In this document: piece by piece, positions 45,905 through 57,350 of the stretch | How the letters are laid out: the number at the start of each line of letters is the position of its first letter | How positions within the stretch are numbered: the stretch's first letter is position 1 | Assembly: GCF_016648855.1 (NCBI RefSeq) | Contig: NZ_JACLQU010000004.1 | Location: 1 to 64,000 of the forward strand | Origin: Streptococcus parasanguinis | GTDB lineage: Bacteria; Bacillota; Bacilli; Lactobacillales; Streptococcaceae | Direction of reading: 5' to 3' | Length of the DNA: 64,000 bases | Position numbers and translations under genes: made by a program | The notes under the pieces: model-generated | What the model saw: the letters and a program-made list of their open reading frames with translations, nothing else | Databases searched by the model: none | Told to the model about the DNA's origin: nothing

Positions 45905-46645
45905 CTACTTGATACTAATATCTTGTCTTGAAATATCAAAAATTGAAAATGAAGTAATCATTAAACTTATGAAACTTGCAAATATCAAAAAGAATAGGTT
46001 ATCAGCAATATTATTAGATAAACTTCCTGGACTGGCATTCGAAAGTAATGCTGCTAAACCAAGTCCAGTAAGCATTGTTATAGCTGTCGAATGCTTAATC
46101 ATACCTAAAACAAATGGTAGTAACCCTATTAGTACTGTTGCAAACGTTATTCCAGCTAAGTTAATCAATTGATTAGCTACTGGAATATAATTTGATTCAG
46201 TTAAAATTGCTACTAATTTAATTAATAATTGAATAACTAAATGTGCAGAAAAATTGGCAATAAATGATATTAGAATGACTGTAAGAATTTTTCCCCATAG
46301 TAACTTTATTTTAGAAATAGGGTAAGAAAACAACTGAAAAATTGTTCTTCGTTTAAATTCATCAATAATAATCGTAGATAATAAATAAGATTCGAAAATC
46401 AAAAATGCTGATTTTGTAAATAAAGATGAAAACAATGATGCTACAATTGCCCAACCTTCCCATTTATCAGTAACTCTAATAAGATTAGAATCCTGTCCAG
46501 TGAATTCTCCTAGTTTATTGTCAGTACCTAACCCCATAATGATTATTACTGTAATACCTAACACTATAAATATAGTACACAACCAGGCTAAAAATAATTT
46601 AGATTTAGAAATTTTATTTAATTCAATTTTAATAAGCGACAACAT
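45905..46645 (-). CDS. ABC-2 type permease
   Basis: This 246-residue protein has six hydrophobic helices and begins MLSLIKIELNKISKSKLFLA, the typical start of BcrB/NisE-like lantibiotic-immunity or drug permeases. GGAGGAAAG precedes the ATG. The TetR operators lie 100-150 bases upstream. Gap to the ATPase gene is 135 bases with no terminator visible. Confidence 0.88.
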   Translation of the reverse strand: MLSLIKIELNKISKSKLFLAWLCTIFIVLGITVIIIMGLGTDNKLGEFTGQDSNLIRVTDKWEGWAIVASLFSSLFTKSAFLIFESYLLSTIIIDEFKRRTIFQLFSYPISKIKLLWGKILTVILISFIANFSAHLVIQLLIKLVAILTESNYIPVANQLINLAGITFATVLIGLLPFVLGMIKHSTAITMLTGLGLAALLSNASPGSLSNNIADNLFFLIFASFISLMITSFSIFDISRQDISIK

Positions 46646-46743
46646 AGATTCTTTCCTCCAAAGTGTAAATAAAGAATAAACTATTCAAACTAATCTCAAC
46701 AAATATTTAAAAATAAGCTTATTTTACAGACAATGGCAACATA

Positions 46744-46791
46744 CATACTGTCGGTATGTATATACTAAAAAACAAACATACCTACGGTATG
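46744..46791. promoter_or_regulatory. two TetR operators before the ABC genes
   Basis: CATACTGTCGGTATG (46744-46758) and CATACCTACGGTATG (46777-46791) share the palindrome CATACYnnCGGTATG. The same word recurs before the TetR gene (47569-47583), so the regulator controls itself and the transporter. Confidence 0.85.
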
Positions 46792-46922
46792 TAAAATAGG
46801 ATTTTAATAACACACATAAAGTATGTTATTTTTTAAGTATCAAAATGTAAAATAGATCGTTCAATTGATAATACATAGATAGAAATTAGTATTAACAAGC
46901 ATGTCATGCAACTACTTATTTC

Positions 46923-47552
46923 CTATTTTTTTAAGTGATCAAATAACTTGAAAATCACGTCCATCATTTCATCAGAAATTAATTGTACCCCCAGACCTTC
47001 AAAAGTAAGTTTAATGAAATTCATTTTACGCTTTAATTCCACTAATGAAAAAACGGAAATTTGAAAACCAATCCAAATATTTAGAGTTAAAACAATTAAA
47101 TCTGCTAGCTCTTCTGGATATTCTGTTTTAATAGACCCATCTTCAACACCTTCGTAAACTTTTTCTCTAATTTCCGGTAAAAAATCAGAAAATAAACCTA
47201 GATACTGCTCTCCCAATAAGCGTGGACTTCTTAGCATAATTGAAGCAGAGTAGACGAGCCTTTGGTGTTCAAAGTTAGAGAAAGAATCCATCAAAGAATT
47301 TTGTATTTTTTCTAATCCAGTATTTCCTCTCCAATTATAATTAAAAATTTCTTGATTATTTTCGCTAATGATCGTTTGCAAAATATCATATTTAGACTCA
47401 AAATGATGATAAATAACACCTTTCGTTAATCCACCTAAACCATCTATGATATCTTGTATTGACGTATTATCAAATCCTTTTTCTAAAAATAAATCTTTAG
47501 AGACCTCTAGTATTTTTTTTCTAGTTTCATGTGAGTTTCTATTTCTTGCCAT
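46923..47552 (-). CDS. TetR-family transcriptional regulator
   Basis: This 209-residue protein has a TetR helix-turn-helix at residues ~9-55 (KKILEVSKDLFLEKGFDNTS, then IQDIIDGLGGLTKGVIYHHF) and a variable helical ligand domain. AAAGGGACTGGA precedes the ATG. It should repress the downstream ABC genes and itself through three copies of one palindrome. The inducer is not readable from sequence. Confidence 0.93.
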   Translation of the reverse strand: MARNRNSHETRKKILEVSKDLFLEKGFDNTSIQDIIDGLGGLTKGVIYHHFESKYDILQTIISENNQEIFNYNWRGNTGLEKIQNSLMDSFSNFEHQRLVYSASIMLRSPRLLGEQYLGLFSDFLPEIREKVYEGVEDGSIKTEYPEELADLIVLTLNIWIGFQISVFSLVELKRKMNFIKLTFEGLGVQLISDEMMDVIFKLFDHLKK

Positions 47553-47568
47553 TCCAGTCCCTTTCTAT

Positions 47569-47583
47569 CATACCATCGGTATG
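47569..47583. promoter_or_regulatory. TetR operator before the regulator gene
   Basis: CATACCATCGGTATG, a near-perfect palindrome 17 bases upstream of the tetR start, identical in plan to the two copies before the ABC operon. Confidence 0.85.
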
Positions 47584-47640
47584 TAACTTCTATTGTAGTG
47601 GACGAAACTAATTATGTCAAGTTCTTTATTGGAATATAAC

Positions 47641-47722
47641 AAAAAGCCTTAATTCAAGGCTTTTCATGATCCCTTTCATTACAAGGGTTTTATGCTTTTA
47701 CTTACCGTTTCGTCATACACTC
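47641..47722 (-). repeat. decayed rlmD tail D with terminator
   Basis: The terminator AAAAGCCTTgaattAAGGCTTTTT (47641-47665) is kept. The tail region 47722-47690 reads EC, four altered residues, a stop, then VKA and a stop, so it is a mutated rlmD end. It divides the ABC module from the acetyltransferase module. Confidence 0.6.
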
Positions 47723-47743
47723 CTTACTCTGACAAACTGGGAT

Positions 47744-48286
47744 TTACTTAAATGAAATCCACTCTTCTTTTGATAGACAGCTTATGTGTTCTGTGCGAAG
47801 AACTCCTTCCAATGCACATGGCACCTTCTCTTTTGTATGATGATAACGGAACCCACATTTTTCCTGAACTCTCTGCGACTTTGTATTGCCATCAAAATAA
47901 CCGCACCACATTTTCTCCAGATTCAAGTCATCAAATCCATATCTCATTATCTCTTGAACTGCTTCTGGTATAAGTACCTGACCCCAATACGGAACTCCTA
48001 TCCAGTAACCAATCTCCGCCTCAGTATCAGGAATACCTATATTACTTGCAGAGCCAATCATCAATCCTATGCTACCCACTGGCTGCATCGTTTCTTTTAA
48101 AACGATAGCGTATGTATCAGGTGAGGAAAAAACACTTTTTATAATCTCTCTACTGTTTTCAACACTAGTATGTACAGGCCAACCTGCATTCGGACCAACC
48201 TCTGGAGCACTGGCATATTGAAATAAATCATTAGCATCACTTTCTTCCCATGGGCGAAGAATCAATCTTTCCGTTTCTAAAATCAT
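47744..48286 (-). CDS. GNAT acetyltransferase, RimJ/RimL type
   Basis: This 180-residue protein begins MILETERLILRPWEESDAND, the hallmark of the RimJ/RimL group, and has AEIGYWIGVPYWGQVLIPEA (acetyl-CoA loop region) and SQRVQEKCGFRYH. It may modify protein N-termini or a drug. Start supported by its position; the upstream TfoX-domain gene ends 25 bases before it. Confidence 0.9.
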   Translation of the reverse strand: MILETERLILRPWEESDANDLFQYASAPEVGPNAGWPVHTSVENSREIIKSVFSSPDTYAIVLKETMQPVGSIGLMIGSASNIGIPDTEAEIGYWIGVPYWGQVLIPEAVQEIMRYGFDDLNLEKMWCGYFDGNTKSQRVQEKCGFRYHHTKEKVPCALEGVLRTEHISCLSKEEWISFK

Positions 48287-48311
48287 TATTTCTCCTCAAA
48301 TTCCAATTTAA

Positions 48312-48632
48312 TTATTTCTTTTTCTTTGGTTTGGGTGCAGGTAATTCATCATACATTGAATTGAATAAGCCAGTTAAAAAATCTTTGTTGTCAACATCAT
48401 CTACCAACAGCATTTCCTTTGCTCCATCATATGGTAACTCATACTTCGCATTTGGCATATATGCTATTGCAGATTTAACAGGCTTCACTAAAAATCTATC
48501 ATCATAAATTCCACCCACAATTTTTCCGCGATAATAAACAATATATTCGCCCATCATTGATCTATATGTTATTTCTTCCAAATCGGATAGTTGTTCTAAG
48601 ATGAAATTTAAATATTCTTTACTTGAAGCCAT
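48312..48632 (-). CDS. TfoX N-terminal domain protein
   Basis: This 106-residue protein matches the TfoX N-terminal domain: TYRSMMGEYIVYYRGKIVGG, DDRFLVKPVKSA and a Lys-rich tail (PKPKKKK). TfoX proteins regulate competence in proteobacteria; the Gram-positive single-domain versions have unknown function. It is read with the downstream GNAT gene. Upstream (48648-48720) a 23-codon open fragment, VDELDGSQIFKFDENGLLNY, suggests the tail of a lost gene. Confidence 0.85.
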   Translation of the reverse strand: MASSKEYLNFILEQLSDLEEITYRSMMGEYIVYYRGKIVGGIYDDRFLVKPVKSAIAYMPNAKYELPYDGAKEMLLVDDVDNKDFLTGLFNSMYDELPAPKPKKKK

Positions 48633-48753
48633 TTTTTTCTATCTCCCTTAATTACTATAATTCAATAGTCCATTTTCATCAAACTTAAAAATTTGGCTCC
48701 CATCCAGTTCGTCTACATTTTAGTATCCTAGATCCAGAATTACATAATGAAAA

Positions 48754-49362
48754 TTAGTCAATTTTCTCAATAATGTTTCCAAGTTTATCTAATACAAGAC
48801 AGGAATGATCATTTAGTGGAATTATGGGAACATTAACGAGTTCTTCAGCTCTATCCTTATTAGCTTTATCATTCCAGGAATCATAATGGACACTAATTAA
48901 AAACTGACTAAAGAGTCCTAATCCATTTTTTATCTTTATCTGATGATTTGAATTATCATTAGGTGAGACATAGACTTTTTCTCCTAATAATAGGGCTCCT
49001 GCAGAAAACCCTATAACTTTTGCCCCTTTATTCAGCATATGATCGATATAATTTTTGAACTCCTGATTGACATAAGTAGCTAGATACTTTTCCGTATTTC
49101 CACCACCGATGATAATGACATCAGCATCTAGATAGCTATCAAAATCAATCTGCTCAGTGTCCAAGAGTAAGTAATCAGTGTTTAGATTAGAAAAATGGCT
49201 TTGGAAAACTTCCGTGTACTTTTTCATATAGGGTTGCCAATTTTCTCGATAAACTGTAAAAATGACAATTCTTTCGATCTTTCTTGATGACACAATTTTA
49301 TTAACAACCGTAGGATTCTTTATCGGCGGATTTCCACCCATCAAAAAAATTTGTTCGTCCAA
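48754..49362 (-). CDS. peptidase E-like / type 1 glutamine amidotransferase-like protein
   Basis: This 202-residue protein has the nucleophile elbow GFSAGALLLGEKV (Ser ~118), the GGGNTEKYL motif near residue 78 and a later HYDSWND with a His. These fit the peptidase S51 family (alpha-aspartyl dipeptidase and cyanophycinase relatives). It has no signal peptide. Substrate unknown. Confidence 0.88.
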   Translation of the reverse strand: MDEQIFLMGGNPPIKNPTVVNKIVSSRKIERIVIFTVYRENWQPYMKKYTEVFQSHFSNLNTDYLLLDTEQIDFDSYLDADVIIIGGGNTEKYLATYVNQEFKNYIDHMLNKGAKVIGFSAGALLLGEKVYVSPNDNSNHQIKIKNGLGLFSQFLISVHYDSWNDKANKDRAEELVNVPIIPLNDHSCLVLDKLGNIIEKID

Positions 49363-49419
49363 TCTTTCACACTTTCTAAAGATACATAAAGTTTAAACAA
49401 GTTTATTCTCGTTTCGAAA

Positions 49420-49848
49420 TTATAATTTTTTCTTAAAATGAATAATTCTATTTGCCTCCTGGAATCCAATATTGAGATGAAATCTTATAGAGTCCGTATT
49501 CGTTAAAGTACAGTCACTTGCAAATTCCTTACATCCTTTATTTTTCGCCCATTCCTCACATTTTGTACAGAGATTTTTAGCTATATCCTTTAAACGATAT
49601 TCCTCGTCGACAATAATCCCTTCTAAGAATCCAACAGGACTATATTTACAACCTTCAACATAATCGAATCTGAGTGAACATAGTGCTAAACCTACAATTG
49701 TGTCACCTTCAACTTCAGTAAAGATTGCAGTATTTTTGCCATTCGTATATCTTTTTACTTCATCAATAGCTTCTTTATCGGTCAATTGGGGCCATAATTG
49801 TTTCATTAGTTTAGCCGTTTTTATAGAATCTTTTGTTATTCCATCCAT
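49420..49848 (-). CDS. GNAT acetyltransferase resembling aminoglycoside 6'-N-acetyltransferase
   Basis: From the ATG at 49848 (CGGAGGAACATCAAT upstream) the product is 142 residues. It reads KLMKQLWPQLTDKEAIDEVK, SLRFDYVEGCKYSPVGFLEG, IIVDEEYRLKDIAKNLCTKC and ASDCTLTNTDSIRFHLNIGF, the string of motifs shared by AAC(6') enzymes (LWP..., YVEGC...SPVG(F/Y)LEG, ASD...N..S...H...GF). Closest from memory is the chromosomal AAC(6')-I group. Resistance has to be tested; the acetyl-CoA loop is slightly degenerate (YRLKDIA instead of R-G-x-G-x-A). Confidence 0.8.
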   Translation of the reverse strand: MDGITKDSIKTAKLMKQLWPQLTDKEAIDEVKRYTNGKNTAIFTEVEGDTIVGLALCSLRFDYVEGCKYSPVGFLEGIIVDEEYRLKDIAKNLCTKCEEWAKNKGCKEFASDCTLTNTDSIRFHLNIGFQEANRIIHFKKKL

Positions 49849-49936
49849 ATTGATGTTCCTCCGCAAATTACAAGCAAATGTTTCGAATCATGCTGTTACT
49901 TTGTTACTCATTGATTGATACCAATACCATCCCCTT

Positions 49937-49981
49937 CTACTTTTCGACTGTCTCAGATCGGAAGAGCAGATCCACGCACTC
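49937..49981 (-). repeat. rlmD tail E4 (extended C-terminus)
   Basis: The minus strand reads ECVDLLFRSETVEK and a stop. This matches rlmD at ECV-LL and ends with a different extension from the native KRS, so it probably comes from another host species. Confidence 0.65.
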
Positions 49982-50100
49982 AGCAGTTCGGACTTATCGT
50001 ATCATTTCGTCAGTTTCCCTCCTCATTCTACGAGTCCTATACCCCAGGGCACCTTCTCGACCTTCGGTCTCACCTTGTCGCATGGGCAGATCATCTACTT

Positions 50101-50157
50101 CTACTTCGCTGATGCCTCGGCTCGTACAAGCAGTGATACTGCCTCAACGTGATGCGT
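50101..50157 (-). repeat. rlmD tail E3 (extended C-terminus)
   Basis: The minus strand reads THHVEAVSLLVRAEASAK and a stop. The first eleven residues match the native rlmD end with one change; the last six are an extension. Together with tails E4 and E2 it fills the gene-free stretch 49849-50275. Confidence 0.8.
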
Positions 50158-50194
50158 TTGTGGGACTCAAAAGGTTCAGTGAACCTTCTGAGGA

Positions 50195-50275
50195 TTAACT
50201 GCGTTTCACTAACAAGCTCACACACTCGACATGGTGCGTCTGTGGGACTCAAAAGGTTCAGTAAACCTTTGAGGA
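50195..50275 (-). repeat. rlmD tail E2, 81-bp tandem duplication
   Basis: Positions 50239-50195 read [14 protein letters not shown] and a stop, identical at protein level to the native end (50320-50276). The repeat unit is exactly 81 bp and includes GGGACTCAAAAGGTTCAGT, which also lies at 50163-50181. So rlmD is followed by an empty module. Confidence 0.9.
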
Positions 50276-51640
<1,365 letters not shown>

Positions 51641-51655
51641 CTATCTTTCTACAAA

Positions 51656-51690
51656 TTAAAAGGGGTGGAGTCCAAAACTCCTATCCCCTT
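51656..51690 (-). terminator. terminator of the LCP-pheA-aro transcript
   Basis: Stem AAGGGGataGGAGT/ACTCCacCCCTT with small internal mismatch is followed on the minus strand by TTTTAATTT. It lies directly after the LCP gene stop and before rlmD. Confidence 0.75.
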
Positions 51691-51696
51691 ATTATA

Positions 51697-53013
51697 TCAT
51701 CTCAGTCCCATTTGGTACAATTTCTTTTTATAAGCATCGAAATCGACCAGCAAGCCTTGACCACCATACATATCGTAAGCATCGACCCAATCCCCATTTT
51801 CTGGGATGGTCACTCGTTCAATTCCTTTTCCAGCACTTCCGACTAGTCCAAGTCCATTGGTCAATAGGAAGGAGAAAGGAACATTGGTAGACGTCATGGC
51901 AAAGACTTTCCCAAGGGCTTCAGATCCCGTAAAGAGTTTGGTTGGATCCTTGATCTGATGCATGATAGCGGACATGACCTCTTGTTGGCGACGGGTCCGA
52001 CCAAAGTCTCCTTCATCATCCTTACGGAAACGCGAGTAATTGAGAAGGGTCCGGCCATCCATCCGTTGTTTTCCAACCTTGATGGTTTGCTGCGGAACGA
52101 CGCCGTCTTTCATATTCAAATCGTCTGGCACTTCCACTTCACTGACCTTTTCGCCATCAACCGTTGAAAACTGCGCATTCATCTCGACCCCATTTGGGAA
52201 GAGGGTATCGATCGCTGTCGCAAAGGTCTTGAAATCGACCATGGCGTAATATTGGATGTCAATATCAAAGTTATCTTTGAGCATCTGACGCACCAATTCA
52301 GCCCCTTGGTTGTTATTTTGCTCCCCAATGGTAAAGGCAGTATTGAGCTTCTGGTCATAGTAGCCATCATATTCAGGAATATTTTGCTGGCTCACTCCAT
52401 CGATATGGACCAGTGTATCCCGCATGAAGCTGACCATCTTGATCTTGCCTTCTTTGTTATTGACGTTGACCACCATGATGGAGTCTGTCCGAGTCTCATC
52501 TGATTTCTCACCGATCCGACCATCTGTCCCCAAGATCAGGATATTGACCCCATCTCGCGACTTCTTGCCGTTAAATTTCTCGACGACAGCAGGCTTGGCA
52601 TCTTTCCCAGCTGGTTTACTGTTGAGGCCTTTCACAAACATAAAGACCATGCCACCGATAATGAGCAAGAAAAAGAGAGCTATCCACTTGAGGATCCGCT
52701 TGACGCGGATCTTTTTCCGTGGTTTCTTAGGTAGATCGCTCGTCGCAGCGACTGCTTTTTTCTTTGTTTTTCTGCTACGTGATTGGTAAACAGGAAGGTC
52801 ACCAATCGGTTCAGCAATCTCTCCTTGCACTTCTTCAGTAGCAGCTACTTCAGGCTGTTGAAGGGGTTCTATTTCCTCATAAACTCCTTGGCTTTTTTTG
52901 AGCAAATAATTGTATTCTAGTTGTTCTCGTTCATTCAAATAATGAAAATTTGAGTATAAGTACTCTAATCGCTTTCGCTCATGGTGAGATAGAAAGTTGG
53001 ATTCGTTACTCAT
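51697..53013 (-). CDS. LytR-CpsA-Psr (LCP) family cell-wall ligase
   Basis: This 438-residue protein has a cytosolic N-terminus (~110 residues, basic RKTKKKAVAATSDLPKKPRK), one transmembrane helix (ILKWIALFFLLIIGGMVFMF, ~111-130), and an outside LCP domain starting RDGVNILILGTDGR with TRTDSIMVVNV and VSFMRDT, holding the conserved Arg and Asp residues. LCP enzymes attach wall teichoic acid or polysaccharide to peptidoglycan. Its start overlaps the pheA stop (ATGA), so it is the last gene of the aromatic operon. Confidence 0.94.
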   Translation of the reverse strand: MSNESNFLSHHERKRLEYLYSNFHYLNEREQLEYNYLLKKSQGVYEEIEPLQQPEVAATEEVQGEIAEPIGDLPVYQSRSRKTKKKAVAATSDLPKKPRKKIRVKRILKWIALFFLLIIGGMVFMFVKGLNSKPAGKDAKPAVVEKFNGKKSRDGVNILILGTDGRIGEKSDETRTDSIMVVNVNNKEGKIKMVSFMRDTLVHIDGVSQQNIPEYDGYYDQKLNTAFTIGEQNNNQGAELVRQMLKDNFDIDIQYYAMVDFKTFATAIDTLFPNGVEMNAQFSTVDGEKVSEVEVPDDLNMKDGVVPQQTIKVGKQRMDGRTLLNYSRFRKDDEGDFGRTRRQQEVMSAIMHQIKDPTKLFTGSEALGKVFAMTSTNVPFSFLLTNGLGLVGSAGKGIERVTIPENGDWVDAYDMYGGQGLLVDFDAYKKKLYQMGLR

Positions 53014-53854
53014 CTTTTCTCCATTCCGTTATCTTTTATAGTATAGACCTGATACTGACCCAAGACTTTTGTCTGAATGCCCAGACTGTCTAATTCTTGA
53101 TAGGCAAAGTGCACAAGATCAGGCGCTTCATTTAGGAGATCAATAATGAAAAAGTATTCTCCTAAAGCTGTTTTTAGGGGGCGACTTTCAATCTTGGTTA
53201 AATTGATTCCCCGCCAAGCAAAGGTGGACAAACCCTTATAGAGGGCTCCTGCCAGATTACTTGGCAAAGTTAAAGCCAAGCTAACTTTTTGAAGGGCCGG
53301 TCTTAAAGTTTCTGAAATTGCGGGCTCTTTGGTCCCTAAAATCCAAAAACGTGTGTAGTTGTCCTCGATTTCTTGGATGTCTTTGGCCTGGACTTCCAAG
53401 CCGTACTCACTGGCCGCTGCCAGAGGGGCAATCGCTGCAATTTCCATGTCTGGATGCTCTGCTACATAGCGGGCTGCCTAGGCTGTTGAAGCCGTCATTT
53501 CCATGGCCACATCCGGATAATGGGCTCTTAGAAAAGCCTTCCCTTGGGCCAAGGCCTGTGGATGCGAATAGACCGTTCGAATAGGCCGATCTTTTTTAAC
53601 TACCAAGAGCTGTTGTTTAATGGGATAGACCACTTCTGCAACGGCCTGGATGGTCCCTTGGTGAAAGAGGTAATCAAGGGTCTCATGAACACTGCCTTCA
53701 ATCGAGTTTTCAACTGGGACGACTGCAAAATCGATCTCTTGATTCTCATAAGCCTTGATGACATCTGTGATCGTCCGATAGGCGATTCGTTCAGAAGTTG
53801 GAAAGCTATGAGTAACCACATCATGGGTAAAAGATCCCTTGGGACCAAGATAGC

Positions 53855-53864
<10 letters not shown>
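53010..53864 (-). pseudogene. pheA: prephenate dehydratase with in-frame amber codon
   Basis: 53864-53481 encodes the N-terminal 128 residues (GYLGPKGSFTHDVVTHSFP, VPVENSIEGSVHETLDYL); TAG lies at 53478-53480; then AARYVAEHPDMEIAAIAPLA continues in the same frame to the ACT domain (ESRPLKTALGEYFFIIDLL) and stop at 53010. The stop stands where ASTA-Q-AARYVA is expected, so one C-to-T change of CAG is the simplest cause. Otherwise the 284-residue gene is perfect. If real, the strain cannot make phenylalanine unless the amber is suppressed. Confidence 0.92.
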
Positions 53865-55646
<1,782 letters not shown>

Positions 55647-55744
55647 CTATCATAAATAGGACATGAATTCAATTTTTGATCAAAAATTTGGAACAAAAAA
55701 CGAATGTTTCCAAGCTTTTTTTGAGCTTCTTTTGATCTAGTGGC

Positions 55745-55781
55745 GAACGAAAATACCAGAGTCGAAATGACAACTCTGGTA
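55745..55781 (-). terminator. terminator downstream of ylbF
   Basis: Stem ACCAGAGT/ACTCTGGT (arms 55755-55762 and 55773-55780) with a 10-base loop, followed on the minus strand by ATTTTCGTT. It can separate ylbF from aroA, which then needs its own promoter. Confidence 0.7.
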
Positions 55782-55788
55782 GAAATTT

Positions 55789-56127
55789 CTACTTGTATAA
55801 ATCTTGAATCGGCTCAAAGATGATCTTTTCAAGATCTGCAAGATAAATAGACAATTGCTGTTGTTTGGTGAAAAATTCATTCACAATCGGACTTGCTTGG
55901 ATTTTTTCCATATAGTCCTTCATTTCTTGTTGCACAGCTTCTGTTGGAAGTTGACCGGATTGCATCAAGCCTTGCAATTGATTTTGGAAAGCGACGTATT
56001 CGTCAAACAGTGTTTTCGCTTCTGGATTTGCTTCGATCGCCTGCTTGCTCTCTACGACAGCCTTGTATTCAGGAAGGTCTCGCAGGGTCCGAGAGAGTTC
56101 GTTTGCTACATCATAAATATTTGCCAT
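55789..56127 (-). CDS. YlbF/YmcA-family protein
   Basis: This 112-residue helical protein (ANIYDVANELSRTLRDLPEY, later FDEYVAFQNQLQGLMQSGQL) matches the YlbF/YmcA family. In Bacillus subtilis YlbF, YmcA and YaaT form a complex that guides RNase Y; streptococcal single members are assumed to help mRNA processing. AAGGAG lies before the ATG. It sits between tyrA and aroA. Confidence 0.92.
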   Translation of the reverse strand: MANIYDVANELSRTLRDLPEYKAVVESKQAIEANPEAKTLFDEYVAFQNQLQGLMQSGQLPTEAVQQEMKDYMEKIQASPIVNEFFTKQQQLSIYLADLEKIIFEPIQDLYK

Positions 56128-56227
56128 TTTCTAGGCTCCTTTACTGATAAGATACCTCTATTATACTTCTTTTCCCTTAATATTCCTAAAATGAAGCAGG
56201 CCTTTTGATGCAAATCCTTCTGTAGAC

Positions 56228-57334
56228 CTAGCGAGCAAGAACGGTATAAGACGTCGCCTGGCTGATCAATTTTTGAGCCCGCTCCTGATCCTCTGCATTT
56301 TTAAAGGTCAGCTGCAAAATCCCGTGGATATCTTCCCGATTCTCTTCATTGATGTGAATATTAACCAAGGAAATCCCTTGTAGGAGTTGTAAGATTTCGA
56401 GGATCACACCTTCCTGATCGGGGACATCGATAAAGAGATCATAGGCACTATCGCGTCCAGCACGCTGATGGATTTGCATTTCTTTTCGGTGCTTGCGCCC
56501 TTCTTGGAAAAAGGACCAAATGGCCTCTTCGTTATCTGCTTGAATGGTCTCGGCCACCTGATCCAAACGTTCTTTGAAATCTTCAATCCGCTCTATTATC
56601 GCTTGAGGATTGGACAAGAGAATAGAGGTCCACATGCCTGGCTCACTTTCTGCAATCCGTGTCATATCGCGAAAGCCACCAGCCGCAAAACGTCGGGTCA
56701 TTTCATGCTCTTCTCCATAAGCTGCGGCCTGCTCGACCAAGGTCGATGCTAAAACATGAGGAAAATGGCTGATCTGGGAGGTTACCCGATCGTGTTCCTC
56801 GGCATCGATTTCAATAAAGCGGGATCCCAATCCACTCAAAAGCTCTTTCAACTCTTCCATGGTACTTCCTGTGGTCAAGCTGGAAGGGGTAAAAATGTAA
56901 TAAGCGTTCTCAAATAAGGTCGCATCCGCTGCTGCAGCACCTGTCTTATGACTACCAGCCATGGGATGCCCTCCCACAAAATGCACAGCCTTGTCTTTAA
57001 ACACCTTTTCAGCTTGTGCCACAATTGCTGCCTTGGTAGAGCCTGCATCTGTCACTAGTACCTGGTCCTTCAAATTCAGGACGGCTAAGGTTTCTAAGTA
57101 AGACTTAGTTTGCTTAATCGGAAGCGCCAAAATAATGATATCTGCTAAAGGGGCAAAGGCTGCGAAATCATCCGTCACCTGATCCACCATTCCTCTTTCA
57201 AGGGCGATGGTTCGAGAGGATTCACTACGATTGTAACCAAGAATGGTCACGTTTGGGTGAGCTCTCTTAATCCCTAGCGCGAGGGAAGCACCAATCAAGC
57301 CCAGCCCTGCAATATAAACAACTTTCTTCTCCAA
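56228..57334 (-). CDS. tyrA: prephenate dehydrogenase
   Basis: The enzyme has an N-terminal NAD loop (VVYIAGLGLIGASLALGIKR), GGHPMAGSHKTG with the catalytic His, and a C-terminal ACT domain (LFIDVPDQEGVILEILQLLQ). I place the start at a TTG (57334, 368 residues), 16 bases after the aroC stop with AGAGAAAGAG upstream. The only in-frame ATG (57385) lies inside aroC and adds 17 unconserved residues. It oxidises prephenate to 4-hydroxyphenylpyruvate for tyrosine. Confidence 0.93.
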   Translation of the reverse strand: MEKKVVYIAGLGLIGASLALGIKRAHPNVTILGYNRSESSRTIALERGMVDQVTDDFAAFAPLADIIILALPIKQTKSYLETLAVLNLKDQVLVTDAGSTKAAIVAQAEKVFKDKAVHFVGGHPMAGSHKTGAAAADATLFENAYYIFTPSSLTTGSTMEELKELLSGLGSRFIEIDAEEHDRVTSQISHFPHVLASTLVEQAAAYGEEHEMTRRFAAGGFRDMTRIAESEPGMWTSILLSNPQAIIERIEDFKERLDQVAETIQADNEEAIWSFFQEGRKHRKEMQIHQRAGRDSAYDLFIDVPDQEGVILEILQLLQGISLVNIHINEENREDIHGILQLTFKNAEDQERAQKLISQATSYTVLAR

Positions 57335-57350
57335 AGAAAAACTCTTTCTC

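Larger units (their letters stand above)
33410..50275. mobile_element. tandem array of integrated modules bounded by rlmD 3'-end copies
   Basis: The intact rlmD ends at 50276. Downstream of it, further copies of its last codons occur at 50195-50239, 50101-50157, 49937-49981, 47690-47722 (decayed), 43233-43268, 38919-38954, 38795-38824 and 33410-33445, all in the same orientation and mostly still in frame to a stop. Integrative elements that insert at the 3' end of rumA/rlmD regenerate the gene's end and displace the old tail, so each tail marks an old insertion junction. Four cargo modules lie between them. No integrase, relaxase or other mobility gene remains. Confidence 0.8.

Noticed and set aside
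49955..49967. AGATCGGAAGAGC, the core of Illumina adapters, appears in the assembly.
   Set aside because: The match stops at 13-14 bases, the flanks are not adapter, and the sequence fits the reading frame of an rlmD tail (LLFRS), so chance similarity is more likely than contamination.
33410..50275. A complete integrative conjugative element.
   Set aside because: No integrase, relaxase, coupling protein or type IV secretion gene is present; only ends and cargo are seen.
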